A stretch of DNA of 64,000 nucleotides from positions 62,001 to 126,000 of the forward strand of contig NZ_JBLTWO010000006.1 of assembly GCF_049889055.1 (NCBI RefSeq), given 5' to 3'. A program made the position numbers and the translations under genes. The DNA comes from Rhizorhabdus sp049889055 (GTDB taxonomy: Bacteria; Pseudomonadota; Alphaproteobacteria; Sphingomonadales; Sphingomonadaceae). The notes beneath the pieces are model-generated. The model was not told the DNA's origin. It searched no databases and saw only the letters and a program-made list of their open reading frames with translations. Below, one piece after another: positions 43,769 through 52,915 of the stretch (position 1 is the first letter of the stretch; each line of letters begins with the position of its first letter).

Positions 43769-44856
43769 GCGCCTCCCCCGGCGATGATGAGGGTGGCGCC
43801 CTCGAAACGGCCCTGCAGCCCCGCGCTGCCGAGTGCCTTCACGACGCTGCCCCGCGCCGCAGGGTCGGCGAGATCGACGTCCAGTTGCAGGCGCTGACGG
43901 ACGGCATCGAAGGCCATGCTCCTTATGCGCACCGTCGAGCCGAAGGGCGCGAGCGCCGCCGAGCTGCGGGTCAGCAAGGGCAGGAAGCTGCCCGGCGGAG
44001 CCGTGGTGCCGGCCGGAATCAGCTCGGCCGCGACCATCGCCGCCTCGCGCGGATCGGTACCGCCGTAGCGACCGGGTGCGGTGGTCGCCAGCTGGGCGGT
44101 CAGTTCGGCACCACGCTTCGCTGCAATCGACTTGAGCGCCAGCGTATCGGCCGCCGCAATCGCGCCATGGGCGAGCAGCCCGGCAGCCGCGACCAGCGCG
44201 ACGCGCCGTCCGGTGGCGGACAGCCCCTGACGCGGCCGCGCAAACGCCCCCTGCCGCAGGTCGAGCAGGATCGGCCCGATCGGACCGAAGCCTGCCTGCT
44301 CGTCGCATTCGGGCCGCCCGGCGGCGACCCACAAGGCGAGGAACAGCGCTTCGCCGGCAGCAAAGCCCCCGCCGTCGGGCTGGCGAACGAGGATGCGTCC
44401 GCTCGGATCGCGGAGCACGTTCCAGCGCCCGGCGTCGGGCAGCGGCAGGGCCAGCGCGTCGGGCAGCAGCGCGGCGTAGGAAAGCCCGACCGCCTCGGCC
44501 GCAGCGATCCACCGCGCCATCGCCTCGGGTGCGACGACCGCCGCCAACCATTCGCCACCCGGCGCCTGTCCCCCGAGCGCGAGGTGCACCATGTCGATTC
44601 GCTCGGCGATCCGATCCTCGATCGCGTAGGGAAGCGCTGCGAGGCGCTTGGCCGGCGATGGCAAAGGCAATGCCACCGGCAGCAACAGAACATCCTCCGC
44701 CGGCACGAGCAGCACGTCGCGCGGGGCATCGAGGCCCAGCGGACGGCAGCCGCCCGCGTCGCAGGCCCATGCCGCGCCCGAGGCCGGACCCGCCAGCATA
44801 TTTTTTATCCGCGCCAGTCCGGGCGCTATGCTAGGCGACTGTAACATGGTTTTCAT
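43765..44856 (-). CDS. gspL: Type II secretion protein GspL
   Basis: About 363 residues. A cytoplasmic actin-like domain (PLGLDAPRDVLLVPAEDVLLL, LPYAIEDRIAERID) is followed by a transmembrane helix (about 215-240) and a small periplasmic domain. It bridges GspE and GspM. Two in-frame ATGs (44856 and 44847) lie within the divergent gspG upstream region and neither has a good ribosome-binding site, so the exact start is uncertain. Confidence 0.85.
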   Translation of the reverse strand: MKTMLQSPSIAPGLARIKNMLAGPASGAAWACDAGGCRPLGLDAPRDVLLVPAEDVLLLPVALPLPSPAKRLAALPYAIEDRIAERIDMVHLALGGQAPGGEWLAAVVAPEAMARWIAAAEAVGLSYAALLPDALALPLPDAGRWNVLRDPSGRILVRQPDGGGFAAGEALFLALWVAAGRPECDEQAGFGPIGPILLDLRQGAFARPRQGLSATGRRVALVAAAGLLAHGAIAAADTLALKSIAAKRGAELTAQLATTAPGRYGGTDPREAAMVAAELIPAGTTAPPGSFLPLLTRSSAALAPFGSTVRIRSMAFDAVRQRLQLDVDLADPAARGSVVKALGSAGLQGRFEGATLIIAGGGA

Positions 44857-44878
44857 GGATGTATCTCATAGCGCGGCC

Positions 44879-45355
44879 ATGATCATAGTTTCGCAACAAT
44901 TTCATGACGAGGCCGAACAAGAGCCGCGTCGCGCCATTTCCGATCCGGAAGCCGGCCTCACCCTCATCGAGATGATCGTGGTGCTCGCGATCATAGCGCT
45001 CGTCGCGGCGCTGATCGTGCCCAATGTCATCGGCCGGCCCGACGAGGCGCGGGTGACGGTGGCCAAGACCGACCTGCGCACCATCTCCGCCGCGCTCAAG
45101 ATGTACCGCCTCGACAATGGCGACTATCCCAGCAGCGACCAGGGGCTGGCGGCGCTGTCGAAGAAGCCGACGACCGAGCCGCTGCCGCGCAACTGGTCGT
45201 CGGAAGGCTATCTGGCGCAGGTGCCGGTCGATCCCTGGGGCCGCCCCTATGTCTATCGGAACACTGGCGGCACCTTCGAACTGCTGAGCCTCGGCAAGGA
45301 CGGCAAGCCCGGTGGCGAGGGACTCGATGCCGATCTGAGTGATAAAGCACCCTGA
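44879..45355 (+). CDS. gspG: Type II secretion major pseudopilin GspG
   Basis: About 158 residues from ATG 44879; in-frame ATGs at 44846 and 44855 are possible but would run into gspL. The leader ends DPEAG and the mature protein starts LTLIEMIVVLAIIALVAALI with Glu at +5. YRLDNGDYPSSDQGLAAL and DPWGRPYVYRN are the GspG core and calcium-site region. It is the major subunit of the periplasmic pseudopilus. It starts a plus-strand run gspG-H-I-C-D with overlaps or tiny gaps. Confidence 0.93.
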   Translation: MIIVSQQFHDEAEQEPRRAISDPEAGLTLIEMIVVLAIIALVAALIVPNVIGRPDEARVTVAKTDLRTISAALKMYRLDNGDYPSSDQGLAALSKKPTTEPLPRNWSSEGYLAQVPVDPWGRPYVYRNTGGTFELLSLGKDGKPGGEGLDADLSDKAP

Positions 45356-45356
45356 G

Positions 45357-45803
45357 ATGCAGCCGCAGGGGGGCGAATCGGGGATGACTCTGGTCGAGAT
45401 GCTGGCCGTGCTCGCGATCATCGCGATCGCGGCGGGCGCGACCGTGCTCGGCATCGGCGCCGCCACGCGCGCGCCGAGCGTCGAGGCCGAAGCGCGCCGC
45501 CTGTCGACCCGGCTCCAGTCGGTCGCCGACGAGGCGATGGTGTCCGACCGGCCCGTCGCCTTCACCTGGGACGAGCGCGGCTATGCCTTCGAGGGATCGG
45601 CCAGTGGCGATGACGCGGCGCATGGCCGCCATCGCCTGCCCGCCGGCATCCGCATCGACATGGGCCGGCGCAGGCCGCCGCTGATGCTGGGCGTCGACGG
45701 CACCGGCGTTCCGGCGAGCATCGGGCTGCGCTCGGGCGACGACCGCTGGATGGTCGTCTATGATGGCCTGTCGGCCACGCCCATCCCGGCGCCCGCTGCA
45801 TGA
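45357..45803 (+). CDS. gspH: Type II secretion minor pseudopilin GspH
   Basis: A 148-residue pseudopilin from ATG 45357, 1 nt after the gspG stop; an in-frame GTG at 45339 is an alternative. The leader QGGESG is followed by MTLVEMLAVLAIIAIAAGAT with Glu at +5. The remainder is a short beta domain (VAFTWDERGYAFEG). It overlaps gspI by 4 bp. Confidence 0.88.
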   Translation: MQPQGGESGMTLVEMLAVLAIIAIAAGATVLGIGAATRAPSVEAEARRLSTRLQSVADEAMVSDRPVAFTWDERGYAFEGSASGDDAAHGRHRLPAGIRIDMGRRRPPLMLGVDGTGVPASIGLRSGDDRWMVVYDGLSATPIPAPAA

Positions 45804-46186
45804 CGCAGGCGCCTAGGCCCCCATTTCCGAGCGAGGAAGGCTTCTCGCTGATCGAGGCGCTGGTGGCGCTGCTCGTCCTCGCCATCGCCGCCGCCGGCCT
45901 CGTCCGCGCAGCCGAGGCGCATGTCGACTCGATCCGCAGCCTTGAACGTCGCGCCGCCGCACAGCTGGTCGCGCAAAACCGGCTCGCCGAACTCTCGCTG
46001 CCCGGCGCATCGACCTCGCCCGAGAGCGTCGACATGCTGGGAAATCGCTGGAGCGTGACCGTCGCCGAGACGACGACCGACGATCCCGACCTCGCCAAGC
46101 TCGCAGTGTCGGTCGCCGCGCCCGGCGATACGGACCCGATCGTCACGCTCGACGGCTTTCGCGACCGGGGGACGACCACCCGATGA
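45800..46186 (+). CDS. gspI: Type II secretion minor pseudopilin GspI
   Basis: A 128-residue pseudopilin. The leader ends PSEEG and the mature protein begins FSLIEALVALLVLAIAAAGL with Glu at +5. QLVAQNRLAELSL is the conserved GspI segment after the helix. It starts the tip complex with GspJ and GspK, which are encoded about 7 kb away on the other strand. It overlaps its neighbours on both sides by 4 bp. Confidence 0.9.
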   Translation: MTQAPRPPFPSEEGFSLIEALVALLVLAIAAAGLVRAAEAHVDSIRSLERRAAAQLVAQNRLAELSLPGASTSPESVDMLGNRWSVTVAETTTDDPDLAKLAVSVAAPGDTDPIVTLDGFRDRGTTTR

Positions 46187-47010
46187 CCCCACGCCAGGCA
46201 TCCCGCGCCGCCGACATCTTTACCGCGCTGGTGATCGCATCGGTCGCCGTCTCACTGGGCATCACGACCTGGCATCTGTTCGGCGCCAGCACCGCCCGGC
46301 CCGCCACCGCACCGGTCGCCGCAGTGCAGGGAGGACCGGTCGACATCGCCCCCGCGCTCGCGCTCGCGCCCTTCGGGCAGCCCGATGCCTCGTCGGCCCC
46401 ACCGACCAGTCTCGCCCTCCAGCTGCGCGGGATCGTCCTTGCCGACCCGGCCTCGGCCTCTTCCGCACTGATCGCCCCGACAGGAGGCCAGCCGGTCGCC
46501 TATGTCGTCGGCCAGTCGGTACCGGGTGGTGCCACGATCGAGGCGATCGCCTTCGACAAGGTGCTGCTGCGGACCAATGGTCGCCTTGAGCGGCTCGACC
46601 TTCCGCGCATCTCGGCCAATGGTCAGGCGCCGGCAGCGGCCGTGCCCCCGCCGCCGCCCGGCGCGGTCCCGACGACCGGCCCGTCGGACGGTTCGGGCAG
46701 CCAGCCGCTCCAGGCCTTCGCCCCCGGCTCTCCATCGCCCGGCGCTCCAGCCGGCGGTCCGCTCTCGCTGCTCGACCGTCTCGGCGCGGCCCCCGTGGGC
46801 GGCGCCTATCGCGTCGGCACCTCGCCATCGCCCGAAGCGCGCGACGCGGGGCTGCTGCCCGGCGACGTCATCGAGCGCATCAACGGCATGCCGGCCACCG
46901 CCGTCGCTGCCGACCGCCAGCTTCTTGCCCAGATCATGGCCGCCGGACCTGCCCAGGTCGAGGTCATGCGCGGCGGCAAGCGCGTCACTTTCTCCTTTGC
47001 CCTCCGTTGA
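46183..47010 (+). CDS. gspC: Type II secretion protein GspC
   Basis: A 275-residue inner-membrane protein: a transmembrane helix (about 11-33), a homology region (LALQLRGIVLADPASASSALI, YVVGQSVPGGATIEAIAFDKVLL), a Pro-rich linker and a C-terminal PDZ domain (ARDAGLLPGDVIERINGMPA). GspC links the inner platform to the GspD secretin. The end of the gene overlaps a possible gspD TTG start. Confidence 0.92.
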   Translation: MTPRQASRAADIFTALVIASVAVSLGITTWHLFGASTARPATAPVAAVQGGPVDIAPALALAPFGQPDASSAPPTSLALQLRGIVLADPASASSALIAPTGGQPVAYVVGQSVPGGATIEAIAFDKVLLRTNGRLERLDLPRISANGQAPAAAVPPPPPGAVPTTGPSDGSGSQPLQAFAPGSPSPGAPAGGPLSLLDRLGAAPVGGAYRVGTSPSPEARDAGLLPGDVIERINGMPATAVAADRQLLAQIMAAGPAQVEVMRGGKRVTFSFALR

Positions 47011-47021
47011 GGAACCGATCC

Positions 47022-49073
47022 GTGTCCCTGTACGCCCGCACCGCCCTATCCGCTCTGGTCGCCGCCTCGCTGGTCGGCGCGCCGGTCCTGGCGCAGTCCG
47101 CACCGGGCGCCGCCGACGTGGTCGTCAACATGCGCGCGGTCGAGATTTCCGACGTGGCGGAGCAGATCTCGCGTATCACCGGCCGCACGTTGATCCTCGA
47201 CCCGGCGGTCAAGGGCACGGTCAACGTCACCTCGGCCGAGCCGCTGTCGGTCGACGGGGTGTGGGACCTGTTCCAGTCGGTGCTGCGCGTCCACGGCTTC
47301 GCGGCGGTGAAGTCGGGTCGCTCCTGGCGGATCATCCCGCAGGCCTCGGCGATCCGTGACGCCGGCTCGGGCGGGCGGCTGAACGCGCAGGACGTGACCA
47401 CGCGGATGGTCCGCCTCCACAATATCTCAGGCGAACAGGCCGCGCGCGTGTTCCGCCCGCTGGTCGCGCAGTTCGGCAGCATCGAGGCGACGACCTCGCC
47501 CAACGCGATCATCGTCACCGACTATGCCGAGAATGTCCGGCGCATCGAGCAGCTGGCGCGCGCGCTCGACAGCGGCGGCGGTGGGCGTTTCGACAGCATC
47601 TCGCTGCGCTACGCCAATGCCAAGGATGTCGCGACGGCGATCCAGGGCGTGTTCGGGGACGGCAGCCAGACCGGCGGCCCGCGCGTCGTGGCCGACGAGC
47701 GCAGCAACATGGTGCTGCTGCGCGGCGAACCCAATCTGATCTCCGAGGCCCGGCGCCTCGCCGCCACGATCGACAAGCCGGGTGCCGGCGTTCCGATTAC
47801 CCGGATGATCCGGCTCAACAATGGCGACGCCGAATCGGTCACGGCGGTGCTGCAGGGCGTGCTCGGCGAGCAGGGCAGCGTCACCAATCCGGTCGCCAAG
47901 GCGGTCGCGGGTGGGCGGGCCAGCATCGGCCGCACCAACGCCTCTTCGCGCTCCGCTTCCACCTCATCGCTCGGATCGGCTGCATCCTCGCTCGGAGGTC
48001 TCGCCGAAGCTGCGGCTGCGGCGGCGCCGTCGAGCAGCGGTCCGAGCGCGGACACGCCCGCCAAGGGCTTCTCGACCCCCGACCTGACGGTGCAGCCCGC
48101 CCCCGAGCTCAACGCGATCGTGCTGCGCGGCACCCCCGCCGCCATCGCCGAGGTCGAGCCTCTGATCAGCCAGCTCGACGTGCGCCGGCCGCAGGTGCTG
48201 ATCGAGGCAGTGATCGTCGAAATCAGCGGCGACGAAGCCGAATCGCTGGCGGTCCAGCTGGGTGTCGGCGCAGCAGCGCTCAACCGCGGTGACGGTGCGG
48301 CGACCTCCTTCACCAGCCCCGGCGTCTCGCTGTCGACGATCCTGGGCGCGATCGGTGCACCGGCGGCGGTGGCCGTGCTGCCCAATGGCGGATCGGCGAG
48401 CATCAGCTTCGGCGACAATTTCTCGGTGCTGTTGCAGGCGATCGGCCAGTCGACCCGCGCCAATCTGTTGTCGACGCCGAGCATCACCACGCTCGACAAC
48501 GAACCTGCCGAGATCGTGGTCGGCCAGAATGTACCCTTCCGCACCGGCAGCTTCACCACCGACGGCAATTCGCTCAACCCCTTCACCACGATCGAGCGGC
48601 AGGACGTCGGCCTGACGCTGCGCGTCGTGCCGCGCATCCACCAGGGCAATGTCGTCCGTCTCGAAGTGGCGCAGGAAGTCTCCTCGCTCGTCGCTGCCGT
48701 CACCGGCGCGGCCGATCTCATCACCAACCGGCGCAGCATCCAGACGACGGTGCTGGCCGACGATGGGCAGACGATCGTTCTCGGCGGGCTTATGAGCGAC
48801 GACCGCACGCGGGTCAAAAGCCAGGTACCCATTTTGGGCGACATCCCGATCGCGGGCGAACTGTTCAAATCGCGCCGCGAGAGCCAGCTGAAGCGGACAT
48901 TGTTCGTGTTCCTCAAGCCCACCGTGCTGCGCGACCAGGCCGCCGCCAAGGCGGTGACCGACGCCAAATATGCGCGCACCCGCTATGACGAGGCGATGCT
49001 CGGCAAGCATCCGCCGCTGCTGCTCGAACCGCCGCGTGCGCGCCTGCCGCTGGAAATCTCGGGCGTCTATTGA
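47022..49073 (+). CDS. gspD: Type II secretion secretin GspD
   Basis: About 683 residues. I prefer GTG 47022, with GAGGAA 7 nt upstream and an immediate signal peptide (LYARTALSALVAASLVGAPV); a TTG at 47007 adds 5 residues. N0-N3 domains (VVVNMRAVEISDVAEQISRI onwards) are followed by an Ala/Ser-rich insertion in N3 (about 305-355) and the secretin barrel with VGQNVPFRTG and VPILGDIPIAGELFKSR. It forms the outer-membrane channel. No pilotin or S-domain partner is seen nearby. Confidence 0.95.
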   Translation: MSLYARTALSALVAASLVGAPVLAQSAPGAADVVVNMRAVEISDVAEQISRITGRTLILDPAVKGTVNVTSAEPLSVDGVWDLFQSVLRVHGFAAVKSGRSWRIIPQASAIRDAGSGGRLNAQDVTTRMVRLHNISGEQAARVFRPLVAQFGSIEATTSPNAIIVTDYAENVRRIEQLARALDSGGGGRFDSISLRYANAKDVATAIQGVFGDGSQTGGPRVVADERSNMVLLRGEPNLISEARRLAATIDKPGAGVPITRMIRLNNGDAESVTAVLQGVLGEQGSVTNPVAKAVAGGRASIGRTNASSRSASTSSLGSAASSLGGLAEAAAAAAPSSSGPSADTPAKGFSTPDLTVQPAPELNAIVLRGTPAAIAEVEPLISQLDVRRPQVLIEAVIVEISGDEAESLAVQLGVGAAALNRGDGAATSFTSPGVSLSTILGAIGAPAAVAVLPNGGSASISFGDNFSVLLQAIGQSTRANLLSTPSITTLDNEPAEIVVGQNVPFRTGSFTTDGNSLNPFTTIERQDVGLTLRVVPRIHQGNVVRLEVAQEVSSLVAAVTGAADLITNRRSIQTTVLADDGQTIVLGGLMSDDRTRVKSQVPILGDIPIAGELFKSRRESQLKRTLFVFLKPTVLRDQAAAKAVTDAKYARTRYDEAMLGKHPPLLLEPPRARLPLEISGVY

Positions 49074-49101
49074 CCGGCGGCGGTTGATCGCCACCCGTCG
49101 A

Positions 49102-49542
49102 TCACCGGTCGAGCGGCGCGTCCTCGTCGACGTCGGGCTCGGGATCATCGGCGGCGAGGAAGGATCGGACGCGGCGGTCGCCCTTCGCGAACAGTGCGGC
49201 GTCGGTCGACAGGGTGACCAGCGTCCAGCCCTCGTGGCTTTGCCCTGGTGCCAACGTGGCGGTCTTGCCGTCGCGCGAGCGAACCATAGCGATGGCATTG
49301 TCGGGAAGGCGCCCCACCACGCCGACCAGCTGCGGCGCATCCTCTGCCTGCGCCGCCTGCGCGGGCGATAGCGGGTCCAGGAACAGCCGCCGCGACGGCC
49401 CGGCATCGGGCGCGGCGACCGGCAGGACGGTTTCACCGGGCGCGGGCAGCACAGGCAAAGCGGGCTGGGCCCGGTAGAGCAGCCAGGCGGGCATCGCCAG
49501 AACGAGCCCCGCCGCCAGCCCGAAGAGCAGCCGGCCGCTCAT
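49102..49542 (-). CDS. Small anchored protein resembling PilP / GspC homology region
   Basis: A 146-residue protein from ATG 49542, overlapping the upstream gene by 4 bp (ATGA). It has an N-terminal membrane helix (RLLFGLAAGLVLAMPAWLLY) and a Pro/Ala linker, then a small beta domain (LVGVVGRLPDNAIAMVRSRD, SHEGWTLVTLS) like the homology region of GspC or PilP. It is third in a PilN-PilO-PilP-like trio. Similarity is weak and based on topology and pattern. Confidence 0.7.
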   Translation of the reverse strand: MSGRLLFGLAAGLVLAMPAWLLYRAQPALPVLPAPGETVLPVAAPDAGPSRRLFLDPLSPAQAAQAEDAPQLVGVVGRLPDNAIAMVRSRDGKTATLAPGQSHEGWTLVTLSTDAALFAKGDRRVRSFLAADDPEPDVDEDAPLDR

Positions 49543-50036
49543 CCTTCGTGCCACCCGATCGCGCGGGCCTCGAACCGCACCGCCGTCTCCGCCGGACCCG
49601 TCCGTGCCAGCCGCCAGAAAGCGAAGCGCACCAGCGGGCTGCCCGCCTCCAAGTCGCGCACCACGGCCAGAACGTCCGCCTCGGGACCCGACAGGATCAG
49701 GTCGGCCGACAGCTCGGCCGGCATGCGCGCATTGGCGGGCAGCGGCGCCAGCCGTTCGAGCAGCAAACGCCGGTCCCCCGCCGCACGGCGCAGGGTGGCG
49801 ACGAAGGCGGCCTGCGCCTCCGCCCGGTCACGCCCGGCAAAACCGAGCCCCTTGGGCAAGAGCGGCTGCGGAAGCGTGCTGCCCATTGCGGCGCGCATTC
49901 GCAGCCGGAGAAGATCGCCCCGGCTGCGTTCGAGGCTCGCCAGCCCCAGCCCGGCGAGCGGAGTGGAGAGCGCGACGACAGCCAACAGCAGGGCGAGATG
50001 CTTCCGGCTATAGCGCGGGACGGACAGGCGGATCAT
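49539..50036 (-). CDS. PilO / GspM-like inner-membrane protein
   Basis: A 165-residue protein from ATG 50036. One transmembrane helix (about 13-34, LALLLAVVALSTPLAGLGLA) is followed by a coiled segment and a ferredoxin-like domain (ADLILSGPEADVLAVVRDLE, VRFAFWRL). This is the pattern of PilO and the GspMb subgroup. It overlaps both neighbours by 4 bp. It probably dimerises with the PilN-like protein encoded just upstream. Confidence 0.72.
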   Translation of the reverse strand: MIRLSVPRYSRKHLALLLAVVALSTPLAGLGLASLERSRGDLLRLRMRAAMGSTLPQPLLPKGLGFAGRDRAEAQAAFVATLRRAAGDRRLLLERLAPLPANARMPAELSADLILSGPEADVLAVVRDLEAGSPLVRFAFWRLARTGPAETAVRFEARAIGWHEG

Positions 50037-50710
50037 CGCAGTCGCCCTTCGAACCCGACCCGGATCGTGCCGGCATCGGTGCGGCTCTGGCTCCGCTCGC
50101 CAAGCGACGCCAGCAGCGGATCTTCGGCGAGTGCGGAACGCAGGGCGTCGGGATCGGGGGTGACGATCTCGACCAGCACTTCGCCTTCGGGCGTCAGCGA
50201 CAGCGATTCGATCCCGGCATCCTCCGGCAGCGTCGCTGCCAGCTGCGCGGCGATGGCGCTCAGCGGCGGCACGCCCGCGACCCGATCGACGCCATGACGG
50301 GTCCGCTCGACCGTCGCCAGGCGGGCCTGCGCCGTCAGAAGCGTGGCCTCGCGCCGTTCGATCCATGCTATGCGCAGCCGGTCCACACCGGTCCAGCTCC
50401 AGGCCAGACCGGCCGTCAGCACCGGGATCGCCGAGATGAGGAGCGCGGTTCGCCAGGCCAACTCCGGCCAGGAGCGTTCGGACGCTCCGCCGACCTGCGG
50501 TACCGGCCAGTGCCAGCCGCCGCGCAGCTTCTGTGCGACGGCATCGACCAGGCTCGGCCCGATTGCCTCGACGCTGACCGGCTGCAGCCCGCGCGTCTCC
50601 AATACCGCCCGTGCGGTTGCCGCATCGGGCGCGCGCACGACCCGGATTTCGGAGGCTCCGCTGCGCCGGAGCATGACGCAGCGAAAGCGAATCATCTCGT
50701 CCCGCGACAC
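50033..50710 (-). CDS. PilN / GspL-C-like protein with a GspF-N-like first domain
   Basis: A 225-residue protein starting with GTG 50710 (GGGGA upstream) or ATG 50695. Residues 6-60 (FRCVMLRRSGASEIRVVRAP, AVLETRGLQPVSVEAI) follow the same pattern as the N-terminal domain of GspF. A transmembrane helix (about 92-112) and a PilN-like periplasmic domain (IAAQLAATLPEDAGIESLSL, VEIVTPDPDALRSALAE) follow. This domain combination is unusual. It begins 17 bp after nadE and leads the PilN-O-P-like trio. Confidence 0.65.
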   Translation of the reverse strand: MSRDEMIRFRCVMLRRSGASEIRVVRAPDAATARAVLETRGLQPVSVEAIGPSLVDAVAQKLRGGWHWPVPQVGGASERSWPELAWRTALLISAIPVLTAGLAWSWTGVDRLRIAWIERREATLLTAQARLATVERTRHGVDRVAGVPPLSAIAAQLAATLPEDAGIESLSLTPEGEVLVEIVTPDPDALRSALAEDPLLASLGERSQSRTDAGTIRVGFEGRLR

Positions 50711-50727
50711 GATGGGTCCCCGCTGCC

Positions 50728-52791
50728 TCAGTCCTCGACGCCGTCGAGCGCCGCCGCCAGTTCGTCGAGCCAGACCTTGGCCGTGCCGTCCGACGGCGCG
50801 CGCCAGTCGCCGCGCGGCGACAGGGCGCCGCCGCCCGAGACCTTGGGTCCGTTGGGCAGCGCCGATCGCTTGAACTGGCTGATCGTGAAGAAGCGGAAGA
50901 GGAATTTCTCCAGCCAGCTTCGGATCGTCGCCAGATCATATAGATTGCGCGCCTCCACCGGCAGCCCCGCCGGCCATAGCCCTGCCTGCGCATCGCGCCA
51001 GGCATGCCAGGCCAGAAAGGCGATCTTCGACGGCCTCAGCCCCTGCCGCACGACATGGTGGAGGAAGAAGTCGTTGAGCTCATAAGGGCCGATCCTGGCC
51101 TCGGTGCTCTGGATCGCGCCATTCGCGTCGGCGGGGACGAGTTCGGGCGAAATTTCGGTCCCGAGGATCGACAGCAAAATCGCGTCGGTGGCGGCATCGA
51201 ACTGGTCGGTGCGGACACACCAGCGGATCAGATATTGGATCAGCGTCTTCGGCACCCCGGCGTTGACGCCATAATGGCTCATCTGGTCGCCGACGCCATA
51301 GGTGCACCAGCCCAGCGCCAGTTCGCTGAGATCGCCGGTCCCTACGACGAAGCCACCATGGTGGTTGGCCAGCCGGAACAGATAGTCGGTCCGCAGCCCC
51401 GCCTGCACATTCTCGAAAGTGATGTCGTAGAGCGGTTCACCATCGGCGAAGGGGTGGCCCAGGTCGGTCAGCATCTGCCGCGCCGCCGGGCGGATATCGA
51501 TCTCCTCGGCGGTGATGCCGAGCGCGCGCATCAGCGCCCAGGCATTGGCCTTGGTGGCGTCGCCCGTCGCGAAGCCCGGCATGGTGTAGCCGCGAATGGT
51601 GGTGCGCGGCAGGCCCAGTCGGTCGCAGGCCTTGGCCGCGACGATCAGGGCATGGGTCGAATCGAGCCCGCCCGAAATGCCGATCACCATCGCCTTGCCG
51701 CCGGTCGAGCGGAAGCGCTTGGCCAGTCCCTCGACCTGGATGTTGAAGGCCTCGTAGCAGTCGGCATCGAGTTCGGCGGCGTCCGTCGGCACGAAGGGAA
51801 AGCGCGCGACCGGCCGGGCCAGCCCAACGTCTCGGCCGTGCGGCCTATGGGTGAAGGCAATGCGGCGGAAGCGCGTCTCTGGATGCCCGGCAACGGTCGC
51901 GCAGTCGTTGAACGTGCCGTTGCGCATCCGCTCGAGCCGAAGCCGCTCGACATCGACATCGGCCAGGATCAGTTCGGGGTCGAGGCCGAAGCGCGTCGAT
52001 TCGGCGAGCATCGTGCCCAGCTCGTGGATCATCGCCTGACCGTCCCAGGCAAGGTCGGTCGTGCTCTCGCCCGGCCCGCTGGCCGAATAGCAATAGGCAG
52101 CGATCGCGCGCACCGATTGCGACTGGGCAAGCATCGCCCGCTCGCGGGCTTTGCCGACGATGATGTTCGAGGCGGACAGGTTGCAGAGGATCAGCGCACC
52201 CGCCATCGCCCCGGCGGTCGACGGCGGCTGCGGTGCCCAATAATCCTCGCAGATCTCGACGTGGAAGACGAAGTCCGGCAGGTCCTCGGCCGCGAAAATC
52301 TGATCGGCGCCGAAGGGCACGCGCTGTCCGCACAGCGCCATGTCGAGCCCGACCAGTCCATGGCCCGGCGCGAACCAGCGCTTCTCATAATATTCGCGGT
52401 AATTGGGCAGGAAGCTCTTCGGCACGACGCCCAAAAGGCGGCCCCGCGCCACGACCACCGCGCAATTGTAGAGCCGCCCGGAACGGCGCAGTGGCGCGCC
52501 GACCAGCAGCACGGGCGCGAGCATCGCGCTCGCCTCGACGATCCGGGCCAGTTCGACCTCGACCCGGTCGAGCAGTGCGTCCTGCAGATGCAGATCGTCG
52601 ATCGCATAGGAGGACAGACAGAGCTCGGGGAGGACGAGCAGATCGACGCCCGCCGCATCGGCACGATGCGCGAGATCGAGTATCGCATCGGCATTGGCGC
52701 CGACATCGCCGACGCTGGCCAGCGGCGTACCCGCCCCGACCCGGACGAAGCCATGACGGTGAATCGAGAAGAAGGACGCGGCTTCGGACAT
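50728..52791 (-). CDS. nadE: Glutamine-dependent NAD+ synthetase
   Basis: A 687-residue two-domain enzyme from ATG 52791. The N-terminal nitrilase-type glutaminase has Glu56 (LPELCLSS), Lys125 (PKSFLPNYREYYE) and Cys181 (VEICEDYW). The C-terminal NAD synthase domain has the ATP motif GISGGLDST and GTGDLSELALGWCTYG. It amidates nicotinic acid adenine dinucleotide to NAD+ using glutamine. The open frame continues upstream to 53007 without family similarity. Confidence 0.94.
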   Translation of the reverse strand: MSEAASFFSIHRHGFVRVGAGTPLASVGDVGANADAILDLAHRADAAGVDLLVLPELCLSSYAIDDLHLQDALLDRVEVELARIVEASAMLAPVLLVGAPLRRSGRLYNCAVVVARGRLLGVVPKSFLPNYREYYEKRWFAPGHGLVGLDMALCGQRVPFGADQIFAAEDLPDFVFHVEICEDYWAPQPPSTAGAMAGALILCNLSASNIIVGKARERAMLAQSQSVRAIAAYCYSASGPGESTTDLAWDGQAMIHELGTMLAESTRFGLDPELILADVDVERLRLERMRNGTFNDCATVAGHPETRFRRIAFTHRPHGRDVGLARPVARFPFVPTDAAELDADCYEAFNIQVEGLAKRFRSTGGKAMVIGISGGLDSTHALIVAAKACDRLGLPRTTIRGYTMPGFATGDATKANAWALMRALGITAEEIDIRPAARQMLTDLGHPFADGEPLYDITFENVQAGLRTDYLFRLANHHGGFVVGTGDLSELALGWCTYGVGDQMSHYGVNAGVPKTLIQYLIRWCVRTDQFDAATDAILLSILGTEISPELVPADANGAIQSTEARIGPYELNDFFLHHVVRQGLRPSKIAFLAWHAWRDAQAGLWPAGLPVEARNLYDLATIRSWLEKFLFRFFTISQFKRSALPNGPKVSGGGALSPRGDWRAPSDGTAKVWLDELAAALDGVED

Positions 52792-52915
52792 CAGGGCTCC
52801 CGATCGGCTGCCTTCGCGCCGGGTACGCACCCCTGCGACGAAAAACTCACCTGCCCCATAGAGGAAGGCGCAGCCCAGCGCCAACACCCAGCGCCTGCGC
52901 GCGCCCCTGTGTCGC

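Noticed and set aside
43769..44770. Upstream extension of the gspM frame
   Set aside because: It lies in a different frame inside gspL and contains only low-complexity Arg/Ala-rich sequence.
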